From positions 175,588 to 206,944 of the forward strand of contig BFEA01000944.1 in NCBI GenBank assembly GCA_003427395.1: a stretch of DNA of 31,357 bases, written 5' to 3'. The position numbers were made by a program, and so were the translations under genes. This document shows positions 1-9,579 of this stretch, piece after piece. The notes beneath the pieces are model-generated. The model searched no databases. It was given only the letters and a program-made list of their open reading frames with translations, and was not told where the DNA came from. The stretch is from Chara braunii (lineage: Eukaryota; Streptophyta; Charophyceae; Charales; Characeae). Each line of letters opens with the position of its first letter. The stretch's first letter is position 1.

Positions 1-347
1 TTGTATGTATCAGAATGTACACTGCTTGTTGAGATTTCACTTGCACTGCATTGTCCATTCAGTCCTTTTTATCACATTGCGGATCCTTGGTTATTATGTA
101 CATCGGCCAACTGGGCATGTAACAACTATGATGTACAATTTCTTCACAGAATGACTCGATAGATGAAGGGTGGCTGTCGACACAGCTGGATTCACAATCT
201 GATAAGCTGCAGACTACGCTATTGACGCATGCCCAATGGGAAAATGCGTAGGGAGCCAAGGATCCGCAATGTGATGAAAAGGACTGAAATGGACAATGCA
301 AGGTCAGAGTAGCATCGACAAGCAATGTACATTCCGAATACATACAA
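1..347. repeat. Imperfect inverted repeat with ~90-bp arms
   Basis: Bases 1-90 pair with the reverse complement of 256-347, with a loop of about 165 bp (91-255). Matching blocks include ttgtatgtat at 1-10 with atacatacaa at 338-347, and cggatccttgg at 80-90 with ccaaggatccg at 256-266. There are scattered mismatches and small indels. The left arm starts at the window edge, so the outer boundary and any target-site duplication cannot be seen. It could be a foldback or MITE-type element, or an old palindromic duplication. No ORF in it looks real. Confidence 0.75.
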
Positions 348-399
348 GATGGCACAAAGTGGCGCAGTGGAAGACTTAAAGAGAAGATCTGATCTGATC

Positions 400-800
400 T
401 GGACTGACCCGACATCCATCATACATCACACATGTGAGAAGGGAGGAGGGACCGCAATCACGGAAGAAAGGTCCCTCCTTCGTACACATACATGGGGAGA
501 TACCACGGATGAGAGATGGGGGAAAGGGACAAGACGAAGGAGAAGGAGGCGAGGGAGTAGACCAAGATTTCAATAGCGAAGTCCCGAAAATAGTCCCTTG
601 CCGAGTGTCCAATCAATGTCTGTCCCCGAATGTCGAATCAGATCCGGGGCGATGTGCCCAACATAACCTCTGCCGGTATTCCCTACCGATGATCTCTCTC
701 ACTCTCGTAGATGAAGAAGAGGGTAAGAAAGAGAAAGAAGGAGAAAGGAGAGAGAGAGATGGAGGAGGAAGAAGAAGAAGATGACGTTCTCCTTGCTATC
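400..800. repeat. Purine-rich low-complexity DNA
   Basis: GA and GAA-rich sequence, densest at about 700-785, where runs of gaagaagag and gagagagag dominate. The ORFs here translate to Glu/Arg/Lys-rich strings caused by base composition. I see no gene or regulatory signal. Confidence 0.6.
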
Positions 801-1148
801 TCACCTGCAGGTAGCTGTCACCATACTGACTGTGGTCGTTGTCGTGTGCAGGTACCGCGCGGAGCCCAGCTATGGCGCCAGGTAAGTTCGTCGCTTGCAG
901 GTGAGGCCTCCCCCCCTCTCTACTACCTACTCCGCTACTCTCTACTCCGTAGCTTGGCGCAGAATAACGCTGCTTCAACCAGCAGTGTGTCGCTCAAGAA
1001 GTGAGCTACTCGAACTGTCCATGCCCAGCCGCTGCCCAGCTATTTGTAGTGCTGGGCCGGCTGGGCCTACCTGATGCTGGCCTCAGAAAACCTGCCCAGC
1101 TGGTTTGGGTCCCTACCGGACGTCCAGACCGCACTGCTGATGCAGCAA

Positions 1149-1345
1149 GGCGCAGAAATGCGCCTGGCCTAAAAACGGCCCGGTACCTGTGCACCTAGCC
1201 CAAGGCGTCGCCTTGGGACCTGCAGGACCGAAACGACGCCTGTTTGGCGCCAAAATGCGCCTGGCCTTGTTTCGGGCCTGCCTCCGGTGTACCCAGTCCC
1301 AAGGTCCGGCCTTGGGGCTGCAAGTCCGAAACGGCACCTGACAGA
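1149..1345. repeat. Diverged tandem duplication, ~97-bp unit, with internal palindromes
   Basis: Unit 1 starts at 1149 (ggcgcagaaatgcgcctggc) and unit 2 at 1246 (ggcgccaaaatgcgcctggc). Both continue in parallel to gaccgaaacgacgcc and gtccgaaacggcacc. Each carries a short palindrome at the same place: ccaaggcgtcgccttgg near 1200 and cccaaggtccggccttggg near 1298. The surrounding 1000-1560 is GC-rich. It shares the style, but not clear alignment, of the LTRs at 5257-6419 and 15825-16860, so it could be a distant LTR remnant. Confidence 0.6.
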
Positions 1346-1539
1346 CTAGGTAAGACAGCACACACACACAGAAAGGTAAGTAAACTAAACCTATTCTAAC
1401 TAGTGTGCTACCTAGGGCCTGAAGGGCCGCCGTGGGCCTCCAGGGCGTGTGCTGTATGGTACGTGGCCTGGGGGCCCCTCCGCAACCGTCGGGCCCCTCA
1501 AATGGGGCCCGTGTGCAGGCGCAGCATGCAACACTATGC

Positions 1540-2995
1540 CGCAGCAACCTGTTGGCTGTAAAGAAGTACCTCGAGAACATCGGTCAAATCTTGGAGTTTG
1601 GGAATGCCTTCTTGGATGATCTGAACCTGTCTGCTTCTGGCTTTTCCAACCAGTTGACTTTGGATACTTCACCTGTGAGCCCTCTTGCAGGTTCTGAGAC
1701 CAGACTAGTGGTGGTGAGAATTGTGATGTTCTTTGGATTCATGTTTCCAATGGTGAAGCGGCGAACAGTCAATGGGTGCTCAAAATGCAGCGGCTGAGTT
1801 TGATGTTACGAGAGGCGATGATGAAAGCTTGTGGTGGTCGCACATCTCCTTTGTTTGAGCATTTGATCCAAGGCTTGTGGGAATACTGGGGGGTTCTCCT
1901 TGATTTTTGCCTTTTGGATAAAAAATCCCATGAAACCCTAGATACTGCATACTTCCTCAGACAGGCTGGCATTCCTCAGCCCATCCACGAAATATTTCCA
2001 TAAGGATGCTGATGACATTAGCACAGCCAGAAGATGTCTCTGAAGCCATTCAGAATGTCGAGTATGACACTGGCCAATCAGGGTCAATGTTGAAGTGCTC
2101 CGCAGACACTGTTTTCTCTCTCTTTTTTCTCTCCCCCCCCCCCCCCGCAAACTTCTGCGACGGGACGTAGAGGGGGTGCTGATATGAGCAGACACCCCCT
2201 CTACGGTTCCCGCTCTTGGATGTCCCCGTTCCATTGGCGGGGAGCTGCACCTGCTGGAAACAGGGTCCAGCATCCTTTGACATCATAAACAGGAGCCTGA
2301 GTAACTGAGTTACATGCAATACATACCCAAACTCAGTGTCATGGAGTCCGATGTAAGGAGTCCAGGAAATCTGCCTAAGACCTCGTCTTCAGCTTCAGAA
2401 TCTGTGCTTTGCATGTTCCTATGCATTCCATTGCAAAGGAATTGCATACACTGTCAGGATGCTGCAGCGTTGGCAACAGACATTCAACAAAATTCAAGTT
2501 TGGCGTCAACGCAGGATGCACCTGGCTGAGTACTTGGTGATGTTCATGAGCAAACCGAGAGTGCGTGCATTGACTCCACAGGAACAGCAGCTCAAGTTTG
2601 GGAGCTGATCCGAAGTCATGTGCGTACAGTCAATATAATTGAAATCATGCCCCTGATCACATTTTCTCTTGCCATGAAGGTTTCTGTATTATCCAACAAG
2701 CAGAACAGAGGCATAGACAAGCACAACTTGATGAAACCAATGGACCAATTGGGGCAGAAAGGTACTCGATGCTTTTAACTGACGTAGGATGTATCCATAT
2801 ATTGCTCTTGTCAATGACATCTTCTCGATGTACATGTCAATGACTTTAGAGGCTGCAAAGCTTGAGTTTCACAGAGCCGCAGTGGAGAATCGGCAATTGG
2901 AACTGCAAAAGTTTTCTGAAGAGAGCACTATGGAATTCATGGCAGCTCTGATCGCCCTGTTAACCACTTGTGCCAGTCGGGGAAGAGACTAGGGA
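1540..2995 (+). pseudogene. Coding-like but broken stretches, unidentified
   Basis: I do not recognise this. Several short plus-strand frames have protein-like composition: 1551-1797 (contains KKYLENIGQILEFGNAF), 1776-2003 (SPLFEHLIQGLWEYW and LLDKKSHETLDTAYFLRQAG), about 1982-2100 (MLMTLAQPEDVSEAIQNVEY), about 2455-2550 (RWQQTFNKIQVWRQRRMHLA) and 2789-2992 (LEAAKLEFHRAAVENRQLEL). They lie in different frames and are separated by stops, a poly-C tract and a hairpin. They may be exons, a decayed host gene or part of an unrecognised transposon. No start, stop or splice structure can be defended. Confidence 0.2.
2133..2205. repeat. C14 homopolymer followed by perfect 13-bp hairpin
   Basis: Fourteen consecutive C occupy 2133-2146, preceded by a CT-rich tract. 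Twenty bases later 2166-2178 (cgtagagggggtg) is exactly complementary to 2193-2205 (caccccctctacg), with a 14-nt loop. Imperfect pairing extends outward (gcgacggg against cccgc). Its role is unknown. Confidence 0.8.
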
Positions 2996-3460
2996 ATTTA
3001 GGGAATGGACCGATCCAGTGACTCAGCTGCGTACTACCCGTACTGGCACAGTGCCGAAACTCGGATCAGCAGCCCAGTTTACTCTGGAGTCAAATCAACT
3101 AACCAGTAAGCACGAAGGCATTGGGTAATGCAACTGGAATCATGGACATGTACAATGATCTTCATGATCGTGGTCACCACGAACTCTCCGGTCACAAGAA
3201 AGGTTGTTGCAAATCAGATAGAAGACGTAGACTTGGACCAACTTGAAGTGGGATGGGGTTAAACGTACACTTTTCGCCCACCTGAAGAAGTGCACAACAG
3301 TGAGTGGGTCATTCACAGATTCAAAACCATGGTCTCAATCAACCCTCTCTGAGCAGGCAAAGCATGGTGGTAATAATGACATGAGGGTGCCAAGTGGATT
3401 GCAGGCACCTGCAGGTGTCACTGGGGACACAAATGCGGCACTTTCAGTCCTGAAAAGGCA
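2996..3460. other. Unassigned interval
   Basis: No gene, repeat or recognised element is visible. The single plus-strand ORF at 3243-3662 runs across an AT-rich tail into unrelated sequence, has no recognisable motif, and is not called. Confidence 0.4.
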
Positions 3461-3515
3461 GTTTTTTTTATTTTTTATGTTTTATAAATTTATATATATA
3501 TTTTTTATTTTACAC
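3461..3515 (-). other. AT-rich tail of the LINE
   Basis: The plus strand is T-rich with little C or G, including gttttttttatttttt and a short (ta)n run. On the minus strand it lies downstream of the LINE stop codon, as a poly(A)-type tail would. Confidence 0.45.
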
Positions 3516-3873
3516 CAAACAGGGCCTTATGGTCCTGGCTCCTTTCCATTCTGGGGAGCATCAGTCTGGTTCCTATTCCACCGGCAAGTCAGAATAGAAT
3601 TTACAACAGAAACGCACCCACGCTTCTTTCTGTCTGGGCGAAGGACCCCTGAGCAGCATTGATTGCTCCATCTTGATGGAGAATTGACCGTCAGCTTGCC
3701 GTACCGCACTCTTTCCTCTCAGATCCGATAGCCAGATCTGCCAGATAGATCCATATCACCTAGAGAGAGCTCGCCCCGTGACCCAGCTAGTCTTTATACC
3801 CCACATTACCAGTCTTACCCATGAGAACCACAACCCTCTGCCCCACCTTACCTTCCCATTTAGAAACAGCCTC

Positions 3874-3894
3874 TAAACCCTAAACCCTAAGCCC
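3874..3894 (+). repeat. Short CCCTAAA telomere-box run
   Basis: Three consecutive 7-mers, TAAACCC TAAACCC TAAGCCC. This is the plant-type telomere motif and also the telo-box seen in some plant promoters. Here it lies in the inferred 3' untranslated part of the LINE. With only three units it is not a telomere. Confidence 0.6.
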
Positions 3895-4204
3895 TCATCC
3901 AGAGACTCTTCGACACCTGCCTAAGCTGGACCCCCTTTTCAACTTGAGCAGACATGAAGCATTCTTCGCTTTTGCCCTAACTCCATGCTAGCCCCCTTTT
4001 CCTGGTGTGTGCCCCTTTGCGTCATCTCCAGTTGCTCCTTCCCATCAAGCCTGGGAAACTCCCTCGTACTGCTTGCTCAGGATCAATTCTCTAAACCAAA
4101 TCCCCTTGCACGTTTTGGAAACCCTTGCTTATTTCTGAATTGTGCCAATCCTTACAGTGCACTCGGTCATGTCTTACCTCCGCCACCTTACCATTCAGCA
4201 ACCA

Positions 4205-5073
4205 CTACCTAAAAAATATCTTCCTGATACCTTCCTGCTGTTCCATGTCTTCGGGGAACGATTGCCTTAATCTTCGCCACTTGCATAACACTTCTGCCTG
4301 CATCAAAAGTCTCATTTCCGCCCATACTTTTTGTCTTGCATTGGACACTCCTTTGATGGTTCGGCTGCACCTTTCTTTCCAAATGATCCATAGCGTCACC
4401 TTCCTGATCATGCTGAACCAGAGTTTTTCTGTCTTTTGAAGTCGATCAGGGATGTTAGTCCAGAGAAGAATTTGGACGGGGTGTTCGGGGAGGGGGGTAT
4501 GGAAAAGGGAGTCCCAAAGGGCTGCCGCCCGTGCCCAGTACTCAGTCGCTTCGCTACAATAGAGTAAGCAGTGGACTATATCTTCTTGTACACCAGCCGT
4601 ACAAACTGTGCAGATATCGGAGGTAGTCGGGTCATTCTTTTGATGCTGTATATGAATCCAATTCGAGCCATTGATTCACCTGTAGTGCGGCATAAGTGAT
4701 GAGCCACTGAAGACTCCTAATTTTGACAGGTCTAATAGCTTTAAATTTCCTCCACGGGATCTGCTTGATACTTTCCGCTTCCTGGCCTAACAATTTCAGC
4801 CATCTGTTCTTGATTACAGGGTCGGGATCCTTTGTTTGGACTAAGAGCTTGTACCCGAGTCTGACTGTATAAACATATATAGGGGTCTTGACTTTAATAT
4901 TCTTTTCTTTGTCCGCTTTCCAGGCCCATTCTGCTGGGTCAAATTCTAAGTTTCGTACTGCTATTTCCGGTCTGAAGATGACCTTAGGCCACGACCCTAT
5001 TACTCGCACCTTCCTTAATAGGAAAAAGTCCAACAAAAAAAAAAGAGCAGGGTTTCTGTTTTTTTTTTCATAA
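4205..5073 (-). pseudogene. LINE reverse transcriptase C-terminus with zf-RVT domain, frameshifted
   Basis: Read on the minus strand, the upper part (5073-4632) carries a region with W..., KIRSLQWLITYAALQVNQWL and similar spacing. This is the pattern before the zinc-binding region of plant LINE reverse transcriptases (zf-RVT, PF13966). After a frameshift near 4635 the next frame gives a CxxC (ICTVC) followed by IVHCLLYC. It then runs into VTLWIIWKERCSR and stops at 4205. The polymerase core with its catalytic aspartates is absent, so only the 3' end of the ORF was inserted or survives. In the intact family this part follows the RT domain and is thought to help bind RNA. It is non-functional. 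The assignment rests on motif pattern, not on a database match. Confidence 0.65.
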
Positions 5074-5256
5074 TAAAAACACACACACACCCAGTCTCGG
5101 GGGCACCAGTCCGGTTGCTCATCGCCAGCAAGCCAACAGAGTACAAAGAACTACAAACATTACTAAAACAAGACAAGTCCGGGATCAAAATGGCAGGGTT
5201 TGACGTCCATGTTGCTGTGAATGAGCTTGCCTGCTTACTGCTGCAAGGAACCTGAC
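5041..5256. other. Spacer with short CA microsatellite
   Basis: Holds a T-rich run (5059-5069), a short (ac)n run near 5080-5091, and a block starting tctcgggggcaccagtccgg at about 5095. That block loosely resembles tctggggagcatcagtctgg near 3549, just past the LINE tail. No gene is seen. Confidence 0.4.
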
Positions 5257-5544
5257 TGTTCACAGCTTGCTGGAGTGTTCACAGTGCATGCGTAAATATC
5301 ATCACACAGATAAAGTAGTCTCACACAAAGCCAAGATGAGATGGAATGAGAACCAGATAGCGCAGCTCACATTATCAAAGTCACATTATACAAAGAGTAT
5401 CTTAAGTTCAAGAGTCCAGCACCAAACAGATCACAAGTCTTCTTCAATCATTCGTCAACAAAGGGCCTGGCTCAGCCAGTATCTCCCCTCAGATCACAGG
5501 TATGGCGCCAATAGGTAAGTATCCACCATATCCAACTTCAGAAC

Positions 5545-5592
5545 CTGTCTTCTCTCTCTGTCTCTTCTCTCTCTGTCTCTTCTCTCTCAAGA
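5545..5592 (+). repeat. CT-rich microsatellite-like run
   Basis: Repeats of tctctctctgtctct inside the solo LTR. The E2 LTR has only a degenerate CT-rich counterpart near 16030-16110. Confidence 0.6.
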
Positions 5593-6089
5593 TCTCTGTC
5601 CTAGTTCCCTCGTCTCACCATGCATGCACACTCCCTGTCTACGAGAATCTACTTTGAATGCTACTCACTGATATCCCACTACTAACCCTTCTACTACTAC
5701 TAACATAAGCTGGTGCAGCTATGGCCTCTTCTGCAGCCAGCGCCCAGCACTTCTCCTTCCTGGCACAGCTCTCAAGCCAGCGCTCTCTCCCTGCACTGTA
5801 GCGCACAAGTGCCACAGGACTTCCACGCATCAATGCCAGTGGAAAATCTGTCGTGTAGGGAGGCTGGCCTAGTCTTTTATAGTGCTGGCCTCCCTTCGCG
5901 AGGTCGGAATTCAGTCTTTCTTGGGTCCTTTCCCAGTCGCGGGCCTCTGTGGAGTGTGTCCCAGTTCCTTATCCTCAAGGTCTGCTGCTGCTGCGGCCTT
6001 CAGGCCCGAATTTCAGACTTCTGATCTGTATCTAGACGTTCCCTTTGACTTGAATCTGGACTGGGACCTTATCTCTTTGACTTCTTTAT

Positions 6090-6215
6090 GAACAGACACA
6101 CCTACTGTTCGACAGACACGCTTACTGCATGAACAGACACATCTCCTGTACGAGCAGACACATCTCCTGTTCGAACAGACATGACTTGCACACCCCCTGG
6201 ATGAACAGATGTGAC
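6090..6215 (+). repeat. Short degenerate tandem repeat around gaacagacacatctcctgt
   Basis: Four to five units of about 24-29 bp built on gaacagacac[a/g]... followed by ctcctgt or ctactgt, for example near 6091, 6131, 6157 and 6175. It lies in the 3' half (plus orientation) of the solo LTR and is not obvious in the E2 LTR, so it appears to have expanded in this copy. Confidence 0.6.
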
Positions 6216-6477
6216 TCACACAATTGAATACTGCAACTGTTCGTCCAGGGGCACAACTGTGACCTTTGACATGACTTTTAATTTTAGTTAGGATGTGACT
6301 TTTGGTCCCAGAGAACATGTCCTTTGATCTGCTTTTCACGAGTTGGGCTCTGGCCGAGTGACCCCATTATGCTGCATTCGTCATTCAGGGTCTGTATCGG
6401 GTAAAGGCCCTTTACTGCATGGACTGGAAATGGACATCGGCGTCCTGAGTGCTCTGGTTTCCAGAGGGAGTTTGAGG

Positions 6478-6600
6478 GAATCGACAGCGGAAGACCGTTA
6501 TGCAAGGGCTCTCCTGATAGAAAACAGTGAAGGAGATCATGACGGGGGGAAACATTCCGTGGCACTTCAAGTGTGGGCGCTAGCTGCGCTACAATTCATT
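6478..6600 (+). repeat. Left copy of ~123-bp direct repeat flanking E1
   Basis: This 123-bp block abuts the first base of the E1 5' LTR. The same block recurs at 15066-15188, directly after the last base of the 3' LTR, with five substitutions and no indels by eye. See the finding on long target duplication. Confidence 0.9.
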
Positions 6601-7584
6601 TGCAGTAACCTGTGTTCTGTAGCAGTCTTGGCCCTCGAAACGGAGCCCAGACAACGCAGGCCAAACTCGGCCTGCGCCAGGCAGTGTGACCGCACACTGC
6701 CCGTCGGAAAATCAAAAGTCTAAGCCAACTGTTAAGTCAAAGGTACCGTGCTCGGGCCCTTGGTTGGATACACTCACTTGTTGTGCGCAGGTACCCAGAC
6801 AGCATCGAGGCCAGAAGGAATTCAGTTTCAGGTCAATCTGGGCCGATATTTGCATTGAGATTCGGACGGTTGAGGGCTGCGGCATCCAGGGTCCAGACCA
6901 CGCGTCAACGCTACTTAAGTGCTGACTTCCTGACTTTGACATTCATTCAGTCTTGCATCAATGTTGACTTCACGCATTGACGACACGACGCTGGCTCGAG
7001 GCTGCAACGCTGGTGGACGCTGGCTTTGCACTGGCACTTGGGAGATCACGGCGACGCATTGCTGGCTCGGCATGGTGGCTGGCTGGCTATTGTATTCATG
7101 GCATGCTGATGTGGCAGTTGCCACACGTTGCTGTCGACGTGGCCGCTGCCACTTGTTCTATCTTCTAACGTGGCTGGGCTACGTGACCGATGCTGCTCTT
7201 CTGATTCATCGTCACTCGGGAGAAGATCATGACCGTGGGATGATTGTGGACACGTACCTGGTGATCTTGAGGTCGACATTGCTCCAGTACGCTGACGAGT
7301 GTCTGATTGACGTGCCACGTGGCACACTGGAATAGAACTTTAGATGTGTGTTCAGACTATTGATTATCTGAGGTGGTGATCGAGGAGGGAGCCCGAAGCA
7401 AGAGTGGGCCTTATTTTTTATTCCTCTCCTTTGTCTAATCTCCCTCCTCTCTCCTTCGTCTCTGTATGATTATCCCATCTCATTCTATCTGAACACGATT
7501 CTGATTATTGATAATCATCAGGGGGTTGACATTCATATGGGCTTGCATTGTTGACAAGTGTCTTCACGATCTGGGTTCATTGGA
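6601..7584 (+). repeat. E1 5' LTR
   Basis: Starts TGCAGTAACC and ends ...gggttcattgga, against ...ttgca in the 3' copy, so the canonical TG...CA end is mutated here. It is 984 bp long. It differs from the 3' LTR by scattered substitutions and small indels, for example about 18 extra bases near 6991-7008. Motifs tgatgtggca (7107) and cgacgtggcc (7135) resemble the leader array downstream. Confidence 0.92.
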
Positions 7585-7587
7585 GTT

Positions 7588-7599
7588 TGGTATCGGAGC
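7588..7599 (+). other. E1 primer-binding site (initiator tRNA-Met type)
   Basis: tggtatcggagc lies three bases past the 5' LTR. It differs at one base from tggtatcagagc, the usual plant retrotransposon site complementary to the 3' end of initiator tRNA-Met. Confidence 0.9.
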
Positions 7600-8676
7600 A
7601 TACTCCTGATGACGACGCACACTAGGTAAGTGGCACGCGTGTGTATGATGTGATGACAACGGGATCTGACGTGGACAACGACGAAGACCGCCGATGTTGC
7701 TGACGTGGCATGGACTTCGCTGACGGGAAGACCAAATCCCGTCGTGATTGCTGATGTGGCAGACGGGATCGTGATCAAGAGTGACCGCGCGCCAACCAGA
7801 ATCGCAATAGTGAGGCGGCATTGCGATCCCATGCTGACGTCGCATATCATGTGCCACGTCTAGAGACTCGGTTGCGGGAGATTGCTGACGTGGCAGTCTA
7901 CTGCTGTAGTATCAGCTGAGACGCGACCAGGTCTTGAACAGGTGTTGACGTGGCCTTTGAGGAAGTTAATGTTGATTGCTGACGTGGCAGGGACATTCAT
8001 CACACCAGTCTTCCTGACGTGGTGATTACCTGTTGACATGGCATAGGTATCCATTGGCAGACGTGGCATGGTCTGATTGGTTGGGGCAGCGACGGTATCA
8101 CACCAAGACGCGACGAATTGGCAAGTGGGAAGGATCACATTACACATTTGTTGACGTGGCATCTCGTTGACAAATGATTGTATATGATGTGCTGACGTGG
8201 CATATTTGCTATGTTGGCATGTCAGGGATGACACATGGCAGGCAGGTGGCTGCCAAGTAAGAGTTGCACCTTGAAGACGAAGGTGATACGACTGATTGGA
8301 CAGTTGTAGTGCCAACTGTCAAGAGGGGTGCGGTATCGCATTGGCACCAGGAACGACGCAGGGAAGAAGAAGAAGATTGCTGATAAATTGTTGTTGATTG
8401 ATGTTGGCATACTTACCCTGTCGTTTGCGGTGTTGTGGTGCTGTGCGTACTTACTTGTGTGTTGTATCTGATCACACGGGCCTGAGGTGGTACCTGTACA
8501 AGCTTGACTAGGACGACATCACACAGACAGACAAAGAACAACAAAAGTTAGAAAGTTGAAATAATTGTATTCATTTTTCTTCTTCGGTTACCGAAATCCT
8601 TTCTGTTGTAGAATAGTGCGGCCGTGGAATTTATTCTTGCTATTGAGTATTTATTGTGCGGCAGACGCACATCAAG
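7600..8676 (+). other. E1 untranslated leader with GACGTGGC motif array
   Basis: About 1.1 kb between PBS and gag without a credible ORF. Between 7667 and 8202 it carries roughly ten to twelve copies of TGACGTGGCA or one-to-two-base variants: 7667, 7701, 7750, 7834, 7886, 7946, 7980, 8015, 8035, 8059, 8152 and 8193. A consensus splice donor (AG before GTAAGT, 7626-7631) sits just after the PBS. A pyrimidine-rich stretch ends in tgttgtag at 8611, so the array may lie in a leader intron. Confidence 0.7.
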
Positions 8677-9474
8677 ATGTCTTTCTTCTGGAACTGTCTG
8701 AAATTGTCCGCAGTCACTCGATTTATTCCTCTCCTTTTCTATCTTGTCTCACTCATCTTTGACATTGATGATGAGACACCTGATCCCCGAACTAGACAAC
8801 AAGTGGAAGAGCGGAAAAGAGTTCTTATAGTCTGGTTGGACAAACTGGTTTGTGAACTTCATGACGCCGGTGCAGAAGCCGAGGCCCATGTATGGACTCA
8901 GTTCGATTTAAAAGCAGTACACACTGCTATTGAATCGGTTGAAACGGGCACACACGTCATGCAAGTTCAGAATGAACTAATCAAGTGTCGCCAGACACTT
9001 GATCAATACATCGTTGAACAGCATACAAAGATTTCGGATCGGAAAGAGGAGAAGGAAGTAGTTGTGTCTGAAGAAGCTGTGGATGAAAATATCGGACAAC
9101 TAGAAGAAGCACTTGAATGGGAAAAAAAAAAAGGAGGAATCAAGGAGAGAGAAAGAAATGTACAGCAAGAGCAAAAGGTACAAGAAATTAGACAAACTGT
9201 TATTATGAGCAAAGGGGAAGATCAAACAATTTCTTTGGCTCAACTTGTGACTTATTTGGCTCACCTTGAAATGAAAATCAATCAGTATGGTCAACAAATC
9301 GAAGATGTGACTGCGGGACTGCAGATAATTACTAATCTGGTCAAGGGAAAGAAGCAGGTGTCAGAAAAAGTCAAAGAAGAGAAAGAAGAAAAGCCAAAGA
9401 AGATGATGGGAGATGCCAGGAAATCTCTGAAGGAAGAAACTCCCAAAATGGACGAGAAGAAAGGGGAGCCTTGA
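8677..9474 (+). pseudogene. E1 Gag N-terminal region, coiled-coil rich
   Basis: The first ATG (8677) gives a product starting MSFFWNCLKL, with a hydrophobic stretch FIPLLFYLVSLIF around residues 17-29. A long charged region follows (about residues 30-265) that is Glu/Lys/Gln-rich with coiled-coil character (EEALEWEKKK and similar). It ends in a Lys/Glu-rich tail before TGA at 9472-9474. Sense codons continue in the same frame past that stop to about 9590, where a frameshift leads into the conserved Gag domain, so this is the front of one original Gag. Such an extension before the retrotransposon Gag domain is seen here in E3 too. Its role is unknown, with oligomerisation a guess. Confidence 0.6.
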
Positions 9475-9579
9475 AATCCGCCGACGTCTCCCGATGGAAA
9501 GAAAGACACCACCACACAACCTGAGAAACCAAAGAGAAAAGAGAAAGTCAAAATGACGCTGTCTTTCACGTTCTGCAAC

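Larger units (their letters stand above)
3461..5040 (-). mobile_element. 5'-truncated LINE (non-LTR retrotransposon) remnant
   Basis: The minus strand carries the C-terminal end of a LINE reverse transcriptase (see 4205-5073). It is followed by about 690 bp of non-coding 3' sequence and then an A/T-rich tail, seen on the plus strand as T-rich 3461-3515. That tail is what target-primed reverse transcription would leave at the 3' end. The 5' end is truncated near an A-rich run at 5033-5045. A possible target duplication, aaaaggcag at the tail and aaaagagcag at the 5' side, is weak. The boundaries are approximate. Confidence 0.6.
5257..6419 (-). repeat. Diverged solo LTR related to the E2 LTR
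   Basis: This stretch matches the E2 LTR (15825-16860) collinearly but with much divergence. Paired blocks in order are gagaaccagatagcgcagct with gaagaccaggtagtgcaact, cgagaatctactttgaat with cgagaatctactatgaat, gcagctatggcctc with gcagctatggctgc, tagcgcacaagtgcc with tagcgcacaagtgca, and gggaggctggcctagtc with gggaggctggccagtcc. No gag-pol sequence of the same orientation adjoins it, so it is read as a solo LTR. The ends are approximate, and no target duplication could be fixed. Confidence 0.6.

Noticed and set aside
59-415. Minus-strand ORF of 118 codons
   Set aside because: It runs through the inverted repeat and its loop with Cys/Ser-rich, unpatterned composition.
3874-3894. Telomere or chromosome end
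   Set aside because: Only three units, inside LINE-derived sequence, so at most a telo-box.
6090-6215. CRISPR-like array
   Set aside because: Repeats are degenerate, short and contiguous without spacers, in eukaryotic LTR sequence.
6478-7584. The 123-bp block as part of the E1 LTR
   Set aside because: In the 5' copy it precedes the LTR and in the 3' copy it follows it. The PBS directly follows 7584 and the purine tract directly precedes 14101, fixing the LTR without the block.
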